In this document: one piece after another, positions 12,618-23,379 of the stretch | How positions within the stretch are numbered: the stretch's first letter is position 1 | Layout: every line of letters starts with the position of its first letter | Source: Viscum album | Taxonomy: Eukaryota > Streptophyta > Magnoliopsida > Santalales > Viscaceae | Direction of reading: 5' to 3' | Length of the DNA: 64,000 nucleotides | Assembly (NCBI GenBank): GCA_963277665.1 | Contig: OY728157.1 | Span: forward strand, 372,014,067-372,078,066 | Translations under genes and position numbers: made by a program | Notes under the pieces: generated by a model | Seen by the model: the letters and a program-made list of their open reading frames with translations, nothing else | Told to the model about the DNA's origin: nothing | Databases searched by the model: none

Positions 12618-13892
12618 ATGAATTTCGCCCTCGAAATTTGTCAGGGTTATAAATGGTTTACTATTTGAAAGTTTCTTTAATAGAAACCCACATCGTAAAA
12701 AGGAATATCAAAACCAATCTTTAAAAACAAAAGTATGAAACGTAACGGTTACCCAAATAAACTAATCATTGGGTTTCCACATAGGTGAAAATATGGATAT
12801 GGAAGAGAAATCTAACCATCATGTTCTGATGGAGAGTGGTAGAGAACATGGCTATGGAAAAGCCAATAATCACAAATCCATAAATTTGTGACGATCTAAG
12901 GTACCATCTGATTCATCAGGTATAAGATCACTTAGGACAACATTTTTGGTTTTCAAGATCATTTCCCTAAAGTTGAAAATTTGAATTGGAATAAATACTT
13001 TCTTTATTTTGGTACAATCTCACTATTGTTCGTGCCTAGAACAATTTCCACTTCATCTCTTAAATGAAGTTGAATTTGTTATTCGTGAAGTGTTAGCAGA
13101 TCATGTGATAGAATGACGGGTCATTCCATCTGTCTCAAACAAAAGGTTAGCAAAAATTATATACATAAGTCGATCTATAGTGAGATTAATCATATATAGT
13201 TCCTAAAATGGACTTATACTTTAAATCTAGTTTCTACTAAACAGGGACTTCCTGTAGGCCAGTGGTAGGCGATAAAGGCCAGTCGCACTTCGGTTGTGGG
13301 TTCGATTCCCACAGCCTTGTCCGAAACGATGGGTTGTCGCCCGTCCTGCAGGTTGTCCTTTTTCTAAAACTATATTACTATAACATCCCATAAATAATAT
13401 CGAAAAAACTTCTATCCTTAAACAATACTAACTTATGTCCAACATAATCCATTCCAATATTTAGTCCTATCCATAATACTGCAGTCCATTCTCATAACAT
13501 AGTGAAAACGATTACCACAGATTTAATACCATCGTTGATCCCCATATATCATAAGATATATCTTGTTGGACACATTCCAAACATTCAAAGGCCTTAATAT
13601 TGTACTCTCTTGAATACCCATTGAACCTTAGTGAAAACTTGAATGCAGTTAAAAGTTAACACTTTCCACATACCAAAATCCTCAAAATTCTATATACTCA
13701 AACCATGATATCACTTAGTCTTTATATCAATCATGAGCTCATGAATACTGTTAAACATTTCATTTTCTCGTTTTCCCTTCATTATGCGCATAATATCTCA
13801 ATCACTTTGAATACCACATTAAACCAATACATAAATATTCCAATATTCCATGATACAACATTATTTTGGAATCCCATTACATAAAAACTTAA
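12618..13892 (-). other. Element B: noncoding internal region between gag and polypurine tract
   Basis: This is where pol would lie in a complete gypsy element. I found no protease, RT, RNase H, integrase or chromodomain motif on the minus strand and no long open frame on either strand. It does not resemble a worn copy of the E or F pol region; it looks like unrelated AT-rich filler. A SINE is inserted at 13,243-13,363. The gag frame stops almost exactly where the protease would begin, so pol was replaced or removed from that boundary on. Confidence 0.7.
13243..13363 (+). mobile_element. Short tRNA-derived SINE inside element B
   Basis: The stretch carries an RNA polymerase III internal promoter. 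An A-box-like TAGGCCAGTGG lies at 13,255-13,265, and a perfect B box GGTTCGATTCC at 13,299-13,309, 33 bases further on. The B box lies in an intact T-arm: stem GTGGG/CCCAC (13,296-13,300 with 13,308-13,312) around the 7-base loop TTCGATT. No acceptor stem can be formed, so it is not a working tRNA gene. A run of five T, a pol III stop signal, closes it at 13,359-13,363. The flanks TTTCTACTAAAC (13,231-13,242) and TTTCTAAAAC (13,361-13,370) may be an imperfect target duplication. Plant SINEs of about 100-120 bp are known; I do not recognise the family. Confidence 0.72.
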
Positions 13893-14825
13893 TCATTCCA
13901 CCACATCGTTGTCATATTCAACATTGCCAATAGTGATCGCATGTGACTTCCCTTTGTCCTTTGCCTTAAGCGGTTGCTCATGTCGATCATCACTAACCCT
14001 TGGATTAGGGCATTTATTGGCATAATGTCCCATCTCCTTGCACTTGAAGCATTGAAGTGTTGGTTGTGCGTTCTCTGCAGTGTTTGCTTTATTCACTTCA
14101 TTAGAATCCCTTTTTCCATTACTTCGACACTCAGCTGCTCGATGACCTTCTTTTCCACACTTAAAACATTTTCTATTCCCTTTAAGACAATCTCCACCAT
14201 GCTTCTTTCCACACTTTGTGCATAAGGAAACATTCATCTTCTTTTCACCATTATTCTGAGATTTCTCCTTGAACTCCATCTTTCGTTTCTTGTCAAAACC
14301 ATGAGATGGATATGTAACACCAACTTCCATTTCTACCTTGATAGCACAACGCACAATTTCTTCATAGCTACTGAAGTCTCTTATAGCTAATGCCCTTCGA
14401 AGACTTGGTTTTAAGCCACTGAAAAATCGATCAACTTTACTTTCAGGTTGGATGATAATGCCAGATGCATACCTTGCAAGTCTTGTAAAATTCGCTTCGT
14501 ATATACCAACAGATTCATCATCCTTTTGCTTTAGTTCAAGAAACTCCTTCTCCATCTTTGTTCGAAGAATACGAGGGAAGTACTTACTGAAAAACAAGTT
14601 CTTGAACTCGCCCCATTCCATGGAATCAATTTCATCTCTTTGCCTCGTATTCTTGATAAGATTCCACCATTGATCAGCTTCACCTTCCAAACGATATACT
14701 GCTAAGATGACTTTATCATGTTCAGAACATTGAAGAACTGAAAATATCTTTTCAGTAGTACTAATCCATTGTTCAGCAACTAATGGATCAGTAGACCCAC
14801 TGAAAGAAGGTGGACGCTGCCTCAT
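13893..14825 (-). CDS. gag: Gag polyprotein of element B (intact 310-codon part)
   Basis: Gag is the structural protein that packages the element RNA into cytoplasmic particles. Residues about 15-165 match the plant retrotransposon gag domain (PF03732 type), with landmarks WISTTEKIF, EADQWW, KYFPRILR and FTRLARYA. A zinc-knuckle region follows: a shortened C-x2-C-x3-H-x3-C at residues 202-213, then two canonical C-x2-C-x4-H-x4-C knuckles at 220-233 and 259-272. The pairing of a 'CGKKHGGDC' knuckle with a following CCHC is typical of chromovirus (Del/Tekay-like) Gag. The frame ends at codon 310, about where the protease would start in a complete element. The in-frame sequence continues upstream to an ATG at 15,017 but is broken by a TGA at 14,871-14,873, so this start at 14,825 is an internal methionine. 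Closest relative in the window: the decayed gag of E. Confidence 0.93.
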   Translation of the reverse strand: MRQRPPSFSGSTDPLVAEQWISTTEKIFSVLQCSEHDKVILAVYRLEGEADQWWNLIKNTRQRDEIDSMEWGEFKNLFFSKYFPRILRTKMEKEFLELKQKDDESVGIYEANFTRLARYASGIIIQPESKVDRFFSGLKPSLRRALAIRDFSSYEEIVRCAIKVEMEVGVTYPSHGFDKKRKMEFKEKSQNNGEKKMNVSLCTKCGKKHGGDCLKGNRKCFKCGKEGHRAAECRSNGKRDSNEVNKANTAENAQPTLQCFKCKEMGHYANKCPNPRVSDDRHEQPLKAKDKGKSHAITIGNVEYDNDVVE

Positions 14826-15017
14826 GAAGGATTCAACAGAATGTTGCTCCTTCCTTTGCTCATTTGGAAGTCATGCATGATTCATAGCTTGAGAAAGTTG
14901 TGTGAGCATGGCTACAAGATTTTGCATTCCAGCTCCCATATCGTTTGGTTGCTCAGGGGGACAATCATTGCATTGTCTATTGCATTGATAAACACGGTTC
15001 CTTCGGGTCCCAGCCAT
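14826..15017 (-). pseudogene. N-terminal 64 codons of element B gag, interrupted by one stop
   Basis: This frame is continuous with the 310-codon gag part. It starts at an ATG (15,015-15,017) and carries MAGTRRN, then GAGMQNLVAMLTQLSQ, then EQHSVESF. The matching part of the E gag reads GIGVQNIMEMLTQLSH and HPAIESF, so this is the genuine Gag N-terminus. A single TGA at codon 49 (14,871-14,873) separates it from the rest. Full-length Gag would have about 374 residues. Either this copy is inactive, or it makes a shortened Gag from the methionine at 14,825. Confidence 0.85.
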
Positions 15018-15263
15018 CGTCTAAAATCCCAAAAGAATAGTGTGAGAGGCACAAATCATGCTAGGGAAAACAACATAATAAAGGGGTAGTACCCTCAATA
15101 TCTAACATCTTAGGTTAAATTCTAAGATCATTAGAGCAATTCTAGGACTATAACCTATACGTATACTTAACCTTAGAGACATCCCTAGACATACCTTAGA
15201 AATATCTCTAGGGATCTCACTAACGTTTTCGCATCCTAGTTTCCAAAGGTTGACTAAACCTTT
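15018..15263 (-). other. Element B leader between primer binding site and gag
   Basis: About 250 bp of untranslated leader. No conserved element was recognised. This is where a packaging signal would be expected in an LTR retrotransposon; that is family knowledge and not visible in the sequence. Confidence 0.6.
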
Positions 15264-15275
15264 CCTCTGATACCA
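15264..15275 (-). promoter_or_regulatory. Element B: primer binding site (initiator Met tRNA)
   Basis: The minus strand reads TGGTATCAGAGG two bases inside the 5' LTR. The first eleven bases match the TGGTATCAGAGC that pairs with the 3' end of plant initiator tRNA-Met, used to start minus-strand DNA synthesis. It fixes the orientation of B. Confidence 0.93.
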
Positions 15276-15277
15276 AC

Positions 15278-18200
15278 TGTAGAGACCCGTATCTTGACGT
15301 ACATTGTCATTACATTAATTTTGCGGAATACTTAGTACATTACAAAAACACACACACAAGGACCGTAATAGTTTAGTGTCTTTGGAAACTCGGACTATAA
15401 TCTTCTAATCGTGGTGAAAGATCTCCAAAATCTCCCATAAAGATCTTCCTCCTTTTTTTTACCTAAAACCTTTCTTTATATCCTGGGGAAAAGAAAACAT
15501 AAAAGGGTGAGCTCAAATGCTCAGTAAGGGTAAATAAAATAAATATCAATCACATCATATTCATAAGAACATAGCATTTTGGAAATCATAACCTGCAAAA
15601 GAGAGCATAATTTCATAATCATGGGATAAATCATGGCAGTGAAAAAGTAATCCCAATAATCATAACTTAAAACATGAATATTTGTGGCATAGACACATAA
15701 TCATAGATAATCATTTCTTGTTAGTCAAGACTAATTGCCAAGACTATCTTAGTGGACAAAGTCCCTTTCTGAATCGAGTAACCCTCGTTTCAGTCCTGTT
15801 TCACTGAACCGGTATAACCTACCGTTCCAGCCCTGTCTATCTCATGAGATATAAAATCTTTACCCAATGCATTGGAGGGAGATATAGGTCCCACCCATCT
15901 CATAATGAATCCTTTCTTATGTGTTCCACATAATCATAAATCATACATCATCGCATAACACATGTAACAAAAATGGGATTCTTGAAACATCATGACATCA
16001 TAAAACAAATCATATAAGGTAAATGACTTCATAAAAATAATTCCCTCAAAACATAATCAAATCAATGTAATAATAGGGATAAAAACATAACCCTATATTA
16101 TCTTAGATGGAAAATAATTTTGATAAAACATTTGAACTCCATTCTTGAGGAAAATATCCTTTCTTCTTCAAAAACATTTTTCCTTTCATAACATGTCATA
16201 AAACTTTAAAATAAAATAAGTTGATTAAAAATAAACTTGAAAACTTGTAAAGGAAGATTCTTGGAAATAATGTGTAAAAATACATTCATGTCGTATAAGT
16301 TAAAAAAACATTCTTTGTACTTTTGTTGGAAAAGTCAAAAAGTACCTCATACGAAAAACGACAAAAGATTCCTTTCATATTCTTTACTAAAAACTCACTG
16401 AAGGGTAAAATTGGATTTAAGAAATTGTAGGTGGATGGAAGTAATATTACATATTGATGAAACATGGATGTGGATGATAAAATACACCCCAGTAAATACT
16501 TACGAATAAACAATCTCGGATAAAAATGAGATTGTGATATTTCCCTTACCTTATGTCCGACTTGCTTTGTAAGTGTCCGAACCTCCTCTTCTTTGGAATG
16601 CCTCTTTGAATCCTCCACTTAAGGAACTAAGATTGGTCTTTGGAGAAGACCAGGACCTCTAGTATTATTCTAGGGAAGTGGAGAGGAGAAAATGGCAGGG
16701 GTTGGCCGAGCTTGAGTGCTCAAATTGGTGTGAGGAGGAGGGGGAGGAGGTGCCCTTTTATAAGGGAGGAGAGGGGCACCTTAGGAATATCTCAAAATAT
16801 TATTTTATATTAAAGTCAAAATAGGTTTATAATGGTTCCAAAGGGTCTTATTTCGAAGCTAAAGTGGGGATGGGTCGCAATCCTATCAACCAATAGGATT
16901 TAGACAAGTTTAGGGTATTATTTTAACCTTATCAATTAGATTTAACTCTAAGTTAATTAATTTAACTTTTACCGTGTCTTTTTGTTTTCTTTCACTATAT
17001 GGTTAATACACTTACTATAACATGACAAAAGAACCCCAAATTGTTTATTATTAATATATATATCCTTATCTAAGTCATTTGGCCGAACCTTAGATTTTTA
17101 GGAATAAAATAACAATTAATAATATAATATTTGATTTAAAAACTATTTTGTGTCAATTTTGACACTATTTGATATATGATTTTTGTGAAAGTCATAACAG
17201 AATTATATGTTCAAACAAAGTTAATTAAATCAACACTAATATATCATAGTAACCTAGAAAATTAGTGGAATTCATAAAAAGTCTCAAATTACATTCATTT
17301 GAGTATTTATAACATCAATTATGTTAATATTTCCTTAAAAGGGTAATTACTTCATCATCGTTGTGTCATAAATAAATTAATTTATTTAATGTCTAAAAAT
17401 TATAAATAAAATATCATTATGTAGGAAATCTTTTTAGCTTTCTAATGAATATTTATAGTCGAATTTATCTTATGTATAACCCCATATTAAAAATGTTTTA
17501 GTGAATAAACATTTATTTTAACTCTTTTAACTCTTCTTTGAATTAAATAATAATAAATGTCCTAATCTAATCCAAGTGGGCCTAAATGATAATATTTTAC
17601 ACTTAAGGTTGATTTTGGTCGAGATACACTTGTCCAATAGAATTAGGACATGTGTTAGGGTAATATTAATATCATTCTTACCCTTAATTACCCTATTTAC
17701 TTTTAACCGTGGTAAATAAAAGTAAAAAGTTACTATTCACCAAAAATTATTTTCATCTCATTGAACCACATTTTACTTACTGACATCAACCGTGTCTCTC
17801 GGATTTTTGAAATTTCATTCACAGAAGCGGTAAAATTAAGTTTTATGAAAAATTCAGTTTTTTTAACTACCACTTAGTAGTTTCACTATTCATCAAAAAA
17901 TGAAGGTTTTCAGAAAAATGCCAAAATTTCATCCTAAGCTATATTTCATATTCCGAATTCAAAAATGAAGTCTATTTTACCAAATTCATAACATAGAAGT
18001 TGCATTAATTAATTTTATAATTAAATCCCGCTGTTAAAACAAATAGCGTGTTTTTAAGAAACAATATCTATCAAAAGATTGACACTTGTTTATGTCTGGT
18101 TTAAATGTGCAATTACATCCAATGACCAACATTGTATTAAATGGTAAAAATATATTCTAAATATACTTTAAAACTACTCCAATTAATAATTTATCACTAT

Positions 18201-18605
18201 TAATTATTTCGATTAAAAAAGTTGTTTTTTAATTATAATTTAGTAATTTTCACTTTTCATCAGAATATGAATGTTATCCGAAATGTACCAAAATTTCACC
18301 TTAGGCTAAATTCGATACTCCGAATCCAAAAATGAAGTTCATTTTGAAAAATAAGATTTACAGAATTTTGAAAAGTGGTTATTACTATTCATAACGGCTA
18401 GTTTTAATAACATTTTAATAGCATATCGCTGTTTAGTGAAACTCGTTATTGCGTACTACACACGCTATCGAGGAAGGTCGCGATTGCGTGTAATGCAAGG
18501 AAAGTCAAGGATGCGTGTTGTGCAAGCTCTTTTTGGTGTAGCGTACAACACAAGACATTAATAAAATTAAAAAGAATATTTTTTATAAAATCTTGGGCTG
18601 TTACA
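15278..18605 (-). repeat. Element B: 5' LTR (right copy)
   Basis: A 3,328-bp repeat, the partner of 9,280-12,601, starting TGTAGAGACC and ending CTGTTACA. It is the promoter-bearing 5' LTR because the primer binding site lies just inside it. The 310-codon gag and its own TATA box (16,755-16,764) are downstream on the minus strand. The far end (18,420-18,545) is locally CpG-rich, with several copies of GCGT. That is unlike the CpG-poor surroundings and suggests little time for methylation decay. Confidence 0.95.
16755..16764 (-). promoter_or_regulatory. TATA box of the element B 5' LTR
   Basis: CTTATAAAAG on the minus strand, the same position as in the left LTR. This copy would drive transcription of the gag RNA. 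Confidence 0.72.
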
Positions 18606-18610
18606 GGAAC
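18606..18610. repeat. Target-site duplication of element B, right copy (GGAAC)
   Basis: Exact repeat of 9,275-9,279, directly after the CTGTTACA end of the right LTR. Confidence 0.95.
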
Positions 18611-20640
18611 TCTTGACATCGATTTGAAATAAAGTAAAATTCAAATGAGCAGTAGATGATAATATAATATGTATGGATGTAAGTATATCTACTAGATAAA
18701 ATGTTTCCCCATGTTTTATTCGCTCTTTCTAAATATAACCCTTATTAAAAATTCTACCATTATTCTGAATAATTATTTTGTTCTCATCACACTTATTTTG
18801 GAAGACCCACTTGATTCTATAACTAGAATATCACTATGATGTTCAGCCTATTTTCAAACCTTCATTCATTTAAACTAATTAATATCTTATTTTATAGAAT
18901 TTATCCAACATTATTCACCTAAATATACTATACCATTTTATGTTCAAATTGAGATAATAATTAAATATTCTCACATTCATTTTGTAAAGAACTTTTTGTT
19001 TTAAACAGTTGATCTACATCACTAATGATGTCATTAGTTGGATAATTCTATAAGATAATATGGTTTCTAGGTAAAAATAATGGTTATTCGGAATCCATAG
19101 GATGAGTATCATCTATTAAACTAGATTTCATAAAGATAACTTCTGATAGATGTGGTTCAATTTTCTAGAAGTAGAATAGAAGGGGTTTCAAAAATACAAT
19201 CAGTATTACTTTCATAATATATATATATTTTAACTTTCGATAAGGATCAGTGTCATCAAACTTAACATCTATCATTTATTCAATGGTATGTGTCTATCTA
19301 TTGAAAAAAAATACATACTTTTCTTGAAGTAACAAAAAAAATCTTTTATCCAAATTTGGATCACATTTATATAAAATATATTTAGTATTTAAGGTGAACA
19401 TTTTACATCTAAAAACTTTTAAGTAACTATGTCTTGTATTACTTCCATTCCAAAATTCCTAATATATTTTATTTAAAGTGAGAAATGTAAAAATCAATTT
19501 ATAGTGTAACAGGAAGCACTAATGTCTTCATCCCAAAACAATTAGCAACACAATATTCTCAAAAGATGGTATGGAAAATTTTATAGAGTGTTTAATTACT
19601 CATTTCTAATATACAATTATGTTATTTAGTTCATGGTGCCAATAATATATGTGTAATTCCTTTTTCACTACAAAATTTTCAAAAGTATAATTTTCATACT
19701 CTCCGCCATGATCACACCATAAAGTAAAATAGATAGGTTTTTATATTTTGAACATGAAAAAAAAAACTTCTAGAACATAATATTGATTCTGATTGAAGAG
19801 TTATAAAATAAACCCAAGTATTTATAGTGTAATCGTCAATTAAAATATACACATATATTTTTATTTCAGTACTCACTATTTTTTAGGTTTAAAAGGCCCA
19901 TGTACACTAACTATAAAGGTATAGATGTCGATACATAACCAAAAGGTATAAATCATAAATTATGTTTCTTAACATATTGTAGAGGGTTATGGACTCTGGA
20001 AGAATTAATCATTTGTTCAGAATTTTCATTTACAAGTATTATCCTAGAAATATTAGCTAAGTTTTAAAACTTTTGGTGTCCTATCCCCTAATTCCAATGT
20101 TAATAATTATCCTAAACATCATTGAGGATACATCCCTAATAGAAATATATTTTCCTTTCACATTGTCACTAAAAGTATCATGTACACCCATTACTTTTTA
20201 TAAGTTTTGGAAATTCGACTTTTTCAAGTCATTGGAAGAGAATAATCACAATCTATATGTCAATTATTCTGGCCACTGGTACTCATTATTTTATCATAAA
20301 ATAAATATGACTAAAAATTTAACATCCAAACATTCTTGGGTCTATGATTGTTATAAAATAAAGCTTTTAGAAACCATATTTGTCAACACTATAATGTTTA
20401 GTATCTACTAGTTATTTGGAAATATAATCCTTATATTTACTATATTATTGAACCATTATCAAGGATCATTGATTTATACAAAGGCCTCTTATCTAAAATT
20501 TAGTATTGAAAGGTTTAAATTTCATAATGAAATAGTTATACTAGAAGTGTAACTTTTTGGATGTAAAACCAGTACTGAAAGATATACAATAAGGTTTTAA
20601 CTATTTTAAAATCATGTAAAAATTACCCCTACCTAAACTA
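18611..20640 (-). pseudogene. Element A: copia GAG-pre-integrase, integrase and N-terminal RT, decayed
   Basis: Read on the minus strand (from high to low coordinates), the order is that of a Ty1/copia polyprotein. About 20,000-20,280 holds a GAG-pre-integrase relic (KVMGVHDTF, then YISIRDVS). Around 19,800-19,860 is a strand of the integrase core corresponding to 'DDYSRYTWVYF'. At 19,695-19,718 the fragment DHGGEYEN matches the catalytic 'DxGGEF' motif. At 19,380-19,480 the fragments FWNGSNTRHSYLKVFRCK and FTLNTK match the conserved region after integrase ('GxKPxxSHLRVFGC'). The frame then runs to RT motifs ending in FQIDVKS right at the B insertion (18,611-18,630). The RT continues on the other side of B, at 9,274. 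Copia families place integrase before RT, which agrees with what is seen. Stops and frameshifts are frequent. Confidence 0.9.
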
Positions 20641-22160
20641 GATTAGATATATTCGTCTTTAAATTACTAACATTATAGAAAATTTAATAAATAATTTTTG
20701 ATAAACATTTATTGAAATTAAAATAGATTTAGCATCTAACTCAAAATTGTATTTATAAATTCTATCGTTGGAGCGATAATGATCCCCCCTAGTATGATCA
20801 TCGTACTTCTTCAACATTTTATTTTTCTTCTCCAAGAAAGTCACATATTAATAAATATATTCAAATAATATTCTACCATCGCCATCATCCAAATAAAATA
20901 AAAATTAGGTTCTAAATATAAATTTCTAAGGGTTTAAGGAGTTACCTTTCCCATGAAGTGTATTTAATTTCACAGAGCCCGAGCATAAAATCTAGTTATT
21001 TTCTGTCTATCATAGTCATATTCCAATGAATTATCACAAGTAAATTAGGATTAAAAATAAATAAAGGTGTCTATATCCTTGAAAACTTCTTTCTTTTCCT
21101 TTTTAAACATATACAACAAATTTTATCCTTATTTTTTAATTTCAAGCGATCCTATTTGATATGACCAGGTTTATGGAATTAGTATAAGATAACATGAGAT
21201 AAATATGTATTCCCATATTTCCCTTTTATATACTTATGATGATCTTTATAAGAATCCTTCTTTCTGATGAACCTATTTATATTCCATACAAGGTAAGAAT
21301 GTTTCCCATCACTAATTTCTAAATAAATACTATTTGAATAATTGTTATATGTTCTCTCCAAATTAGTAGTATTAAAGATATTGGATTCAGGAGTGAAAAC
21401 TTATAAAGTTATAGAAAATGAATCCTCGTTCATTATTTTATCTTTTTTAGCTTCTCCCTTTAACCCATTCTCATACTACATAATAGTATTAATTAGATTA
21501 ACCTAAATAATCTTTGTAAGATATTTCATATCATCAATAATTATTCTCTTAGATGCCTATTGTTTTATATGCATGTATATGTTCTTCTATAAAATTTATT
21601 TAAAGGTTATTTCTCACAATCCAAAAAATTGAAGTCCATTCACAACTATCATAAACCATTGATGAATCCATACAACTGATTCTCCTAGAGGAAAATAAAA
21701 ATATTTATAATCATCCCTTAACATTGCTATTTTAGTTTTTAAAACCATAAAATTTCCAAAATATGTAATTTCAGATTTCTTATATATTCTATTTTTTGTT
21801 TTGTAAGATGATATTTAACTATTGATATCCCTTATAATAAAATAAAGTGTTTTGGACCCTTTACTGTTATTACCACTCTAACTTCTCCTCATTAGTAAAA
21901 TAAGAAATTCTCTTCTCAAAAACCTTGTAATTTCTAGTCATTATTTGATAGTGATCCACACTTATATTAATCAAATATTATTTTATCTAATCACATCAGT
22001 ATTTACAGTTTGTTCCATTAAAAACTAGTGGATAGAAAATATTTTAATTTTCCAATATTTCAAATGGTATTAATACCATAGAAAAAGAAATATTTATTTC
22101 CTCTTTATATGCACTAGTTCAAGGAATCAAGATATATAATATATTATAAATTAAAATTAA
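20641..22160 (-). pseudogene. Element A: copia gag region, heavily decayed
   Basis: Between the integrase relic and the 5' LTR, a copia element carries gag and protease. The clearest trace is a zinc-knuckle remnant at about 21,140-21,185 on the minus strand, reading HKPGHIK, then a stop, then DRLKLK, which matches 'CxKPGHIKxDCxKLK'. Two short minus-strand open frames (20,659-20,844 and 21,179-21,361) are rich in lysine, as expected near the nucleic-acid-binding part of Gag. I could not recognise the protease active site. It cannot encode a working protein. Confidence 0.65.
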
Positions 22161-22164
22161 AGAG

Positions 22165-22180
22165 ATAAGATATAATACCA
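22165..22180 (-). promoter_or_regulatory. Element A: degraded primer binding site
   Basis: The minus strand reads TTGGTATTATATC next to the LTR, a worn form of TTGGTATCAGAGC (initiator Met tRNA). Position and orientation agree with the copia fragments. Confidence 0.5.
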
Positions 22181-22182
22181 AT

Positions 22183-22720
22183 TGTTTCCCCATATAATAA
22201 ATGTACGAAAGCTTCAAGAGAGGCTGAATTAAAATATAAGTAAACTTATATTTTCCCCAATCTAAAATGTAAACTATTCATAATTTACTAACTATAAATT
22301 AATATGAGTATAATAAACTATAAATATATTGTAAACTAAAATTTCAAAAGTTAAAAAACCAAACCAATTTATCAAACCAAATCATAAATTATACACAATG
22401 TAAAAAATGCATGAGGTTTCTAATGATAATTTGAAAACTCCTTTAATACATATATTCAAAGGATATTACCATTTACATCAATATAAATCTTAAATTTTAT
22501 CCCAAAGAAAAAGGGGGTTCAATAACCAGATCCAATGTATACAAGTTTCAAAAAAAATAACTTCATCAATCCCACCTGATCAAAAGATATAATTTTCCCA
22601 CCCATAACTACTTTGACAGAACATTGATTATATAAATTTCTATCCCTAATATCCTAATAAAATTTATTTTAAGTAATTAAAAAATAATAACATCATCAAA
22701 CAAATAGTTTGGAACCATGT
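22183..22720 (-). mobile_element. Element A: 5' LTR of the copia element (right copy, truncated)
   Basis: Homologous along its length to 5,720-6,245. It begins TGTTTCCCC beside the degraded primer binding site. Similarity to the left LTR stops near 22,720, where the sequence changes to an unrelated, more GC-rich stretch, while the left copy continues for several hundred bases. The right LTR is therefore truncated or was interrupted by a later event. Confidence 0.6.
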
Positions 22721-22834
22721 GGGTTCATATCCCTTGCAACACCATAGCGAGATCACCCAAACAGTGCTCAGACAGGGATTCTACTTGATGTCAGGTGTTC
22801 CTACCTATATGCTTGAGGCATTATATAAGTAATG
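22721..22834. other. Unclassified stretch after the copia LTR
   Basis: A short, more GC-rich piece (for example around CATAGCGAGATCACCC) without similarity elsewhere in the window. Confidence 0.4.
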
Positions 22835-23230
22835 AGGGACTAAGATGTTTGTGTGGAGACTATTACCTCTAATTAATCTCAAGGTTCATGCCCAAATTGT
22901 ATAGAAAATTTGGTTTTCCACATCACTATATCAAAAATCCAAAAATACCTATATATATATAACAAGGACCCATATGGGCCCCTATAATCCAAAATAGAAA
23001 GAAGTAGATCTACCAATATGAGGCGTCAAACCTAATAGATTAGTAGTGGTAATAAATCATAAATAGGGAATCATATAATAAAAGACAAATTGGTTAGTAT
23101 ATTTTGAAAAATAACTAAAAATAAAACTATATAGCCTCTAACCCAACATTCATAATTAGCCTATGAAATCCTTAGCCTCCATGACCGATCAAACCTATAA
23201 CACATGTCTATCCCCAGAAAATAGCTATTT
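22835..23230 (+). repeat. Dispersed repeat R2, copy 1
   Basis: Homologous in the same orientation to 46,395-46,820. Shared blocks in order include CTCTAATTAATC, TGCCCAAATT, AATAAAACTATA and AACCT-ACA-C near the end. Similarity is moderate, so both copies are old. It resembles LTR sequence in style, but I found no element ends or coding part with it. Confidence 0.6.
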
Positions 23231-23379
23231 TCTAAGAGAAAAAATAAAGGACTACCCAAGTGGATTTTTTATCTCTTTGATCCCTATGCACATCTTATCC
23301 ATTATTAATGTTCCTGATATATTATTGAGAAATTTTAAAAAGACTTTGACATCGTACATCTAGGAATCTCATGGAGAAA

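Larger units (their letters stand above)
9280..18605 (-). mobile_element. Element B: complete gag-only long-LTR retrotransposon (gypsy-like, non-autonomous)
   Basis: A complete 9.3-kb LTR element on the minus strand. Two direct repeats of 3,322 and 3,328 bp both start TGTAGAGACC and end GGGCTGTTACA. They are flanked by a perfect 5-bp duplication. The internal region is only 2,676 bp. On the minus strand it begins with a binding site for initiator-methionine tRNA, continues with one gag gene, and ends in a polypurine tract. No protease, reverse transcriptase, RNase H or integrase is present, so B must have relied on enzymes from another element. LTR differences are few (roughly one or two per hundred bases where I compared), so insertion was fairly recent. 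Its LTRs are homologous to that of element F, and its Gag is homologous to that of E. The architecture fits the class described as TR-GAG elements, although it is larger than typical members. Confidence 0.93.

Noticed and set aside
13243..13330. Possible functional tRNA gene
   Set aside because: The T-arm is perfect but no acceptor stem, D-arm or anticodon arm can be formed, so I call it a SINE.
13974..14673. Plus-strand open frames opposite the B gag (83 and 73 codons)
   Set aside because: They are antisense shadows of the real minus-strand gag.
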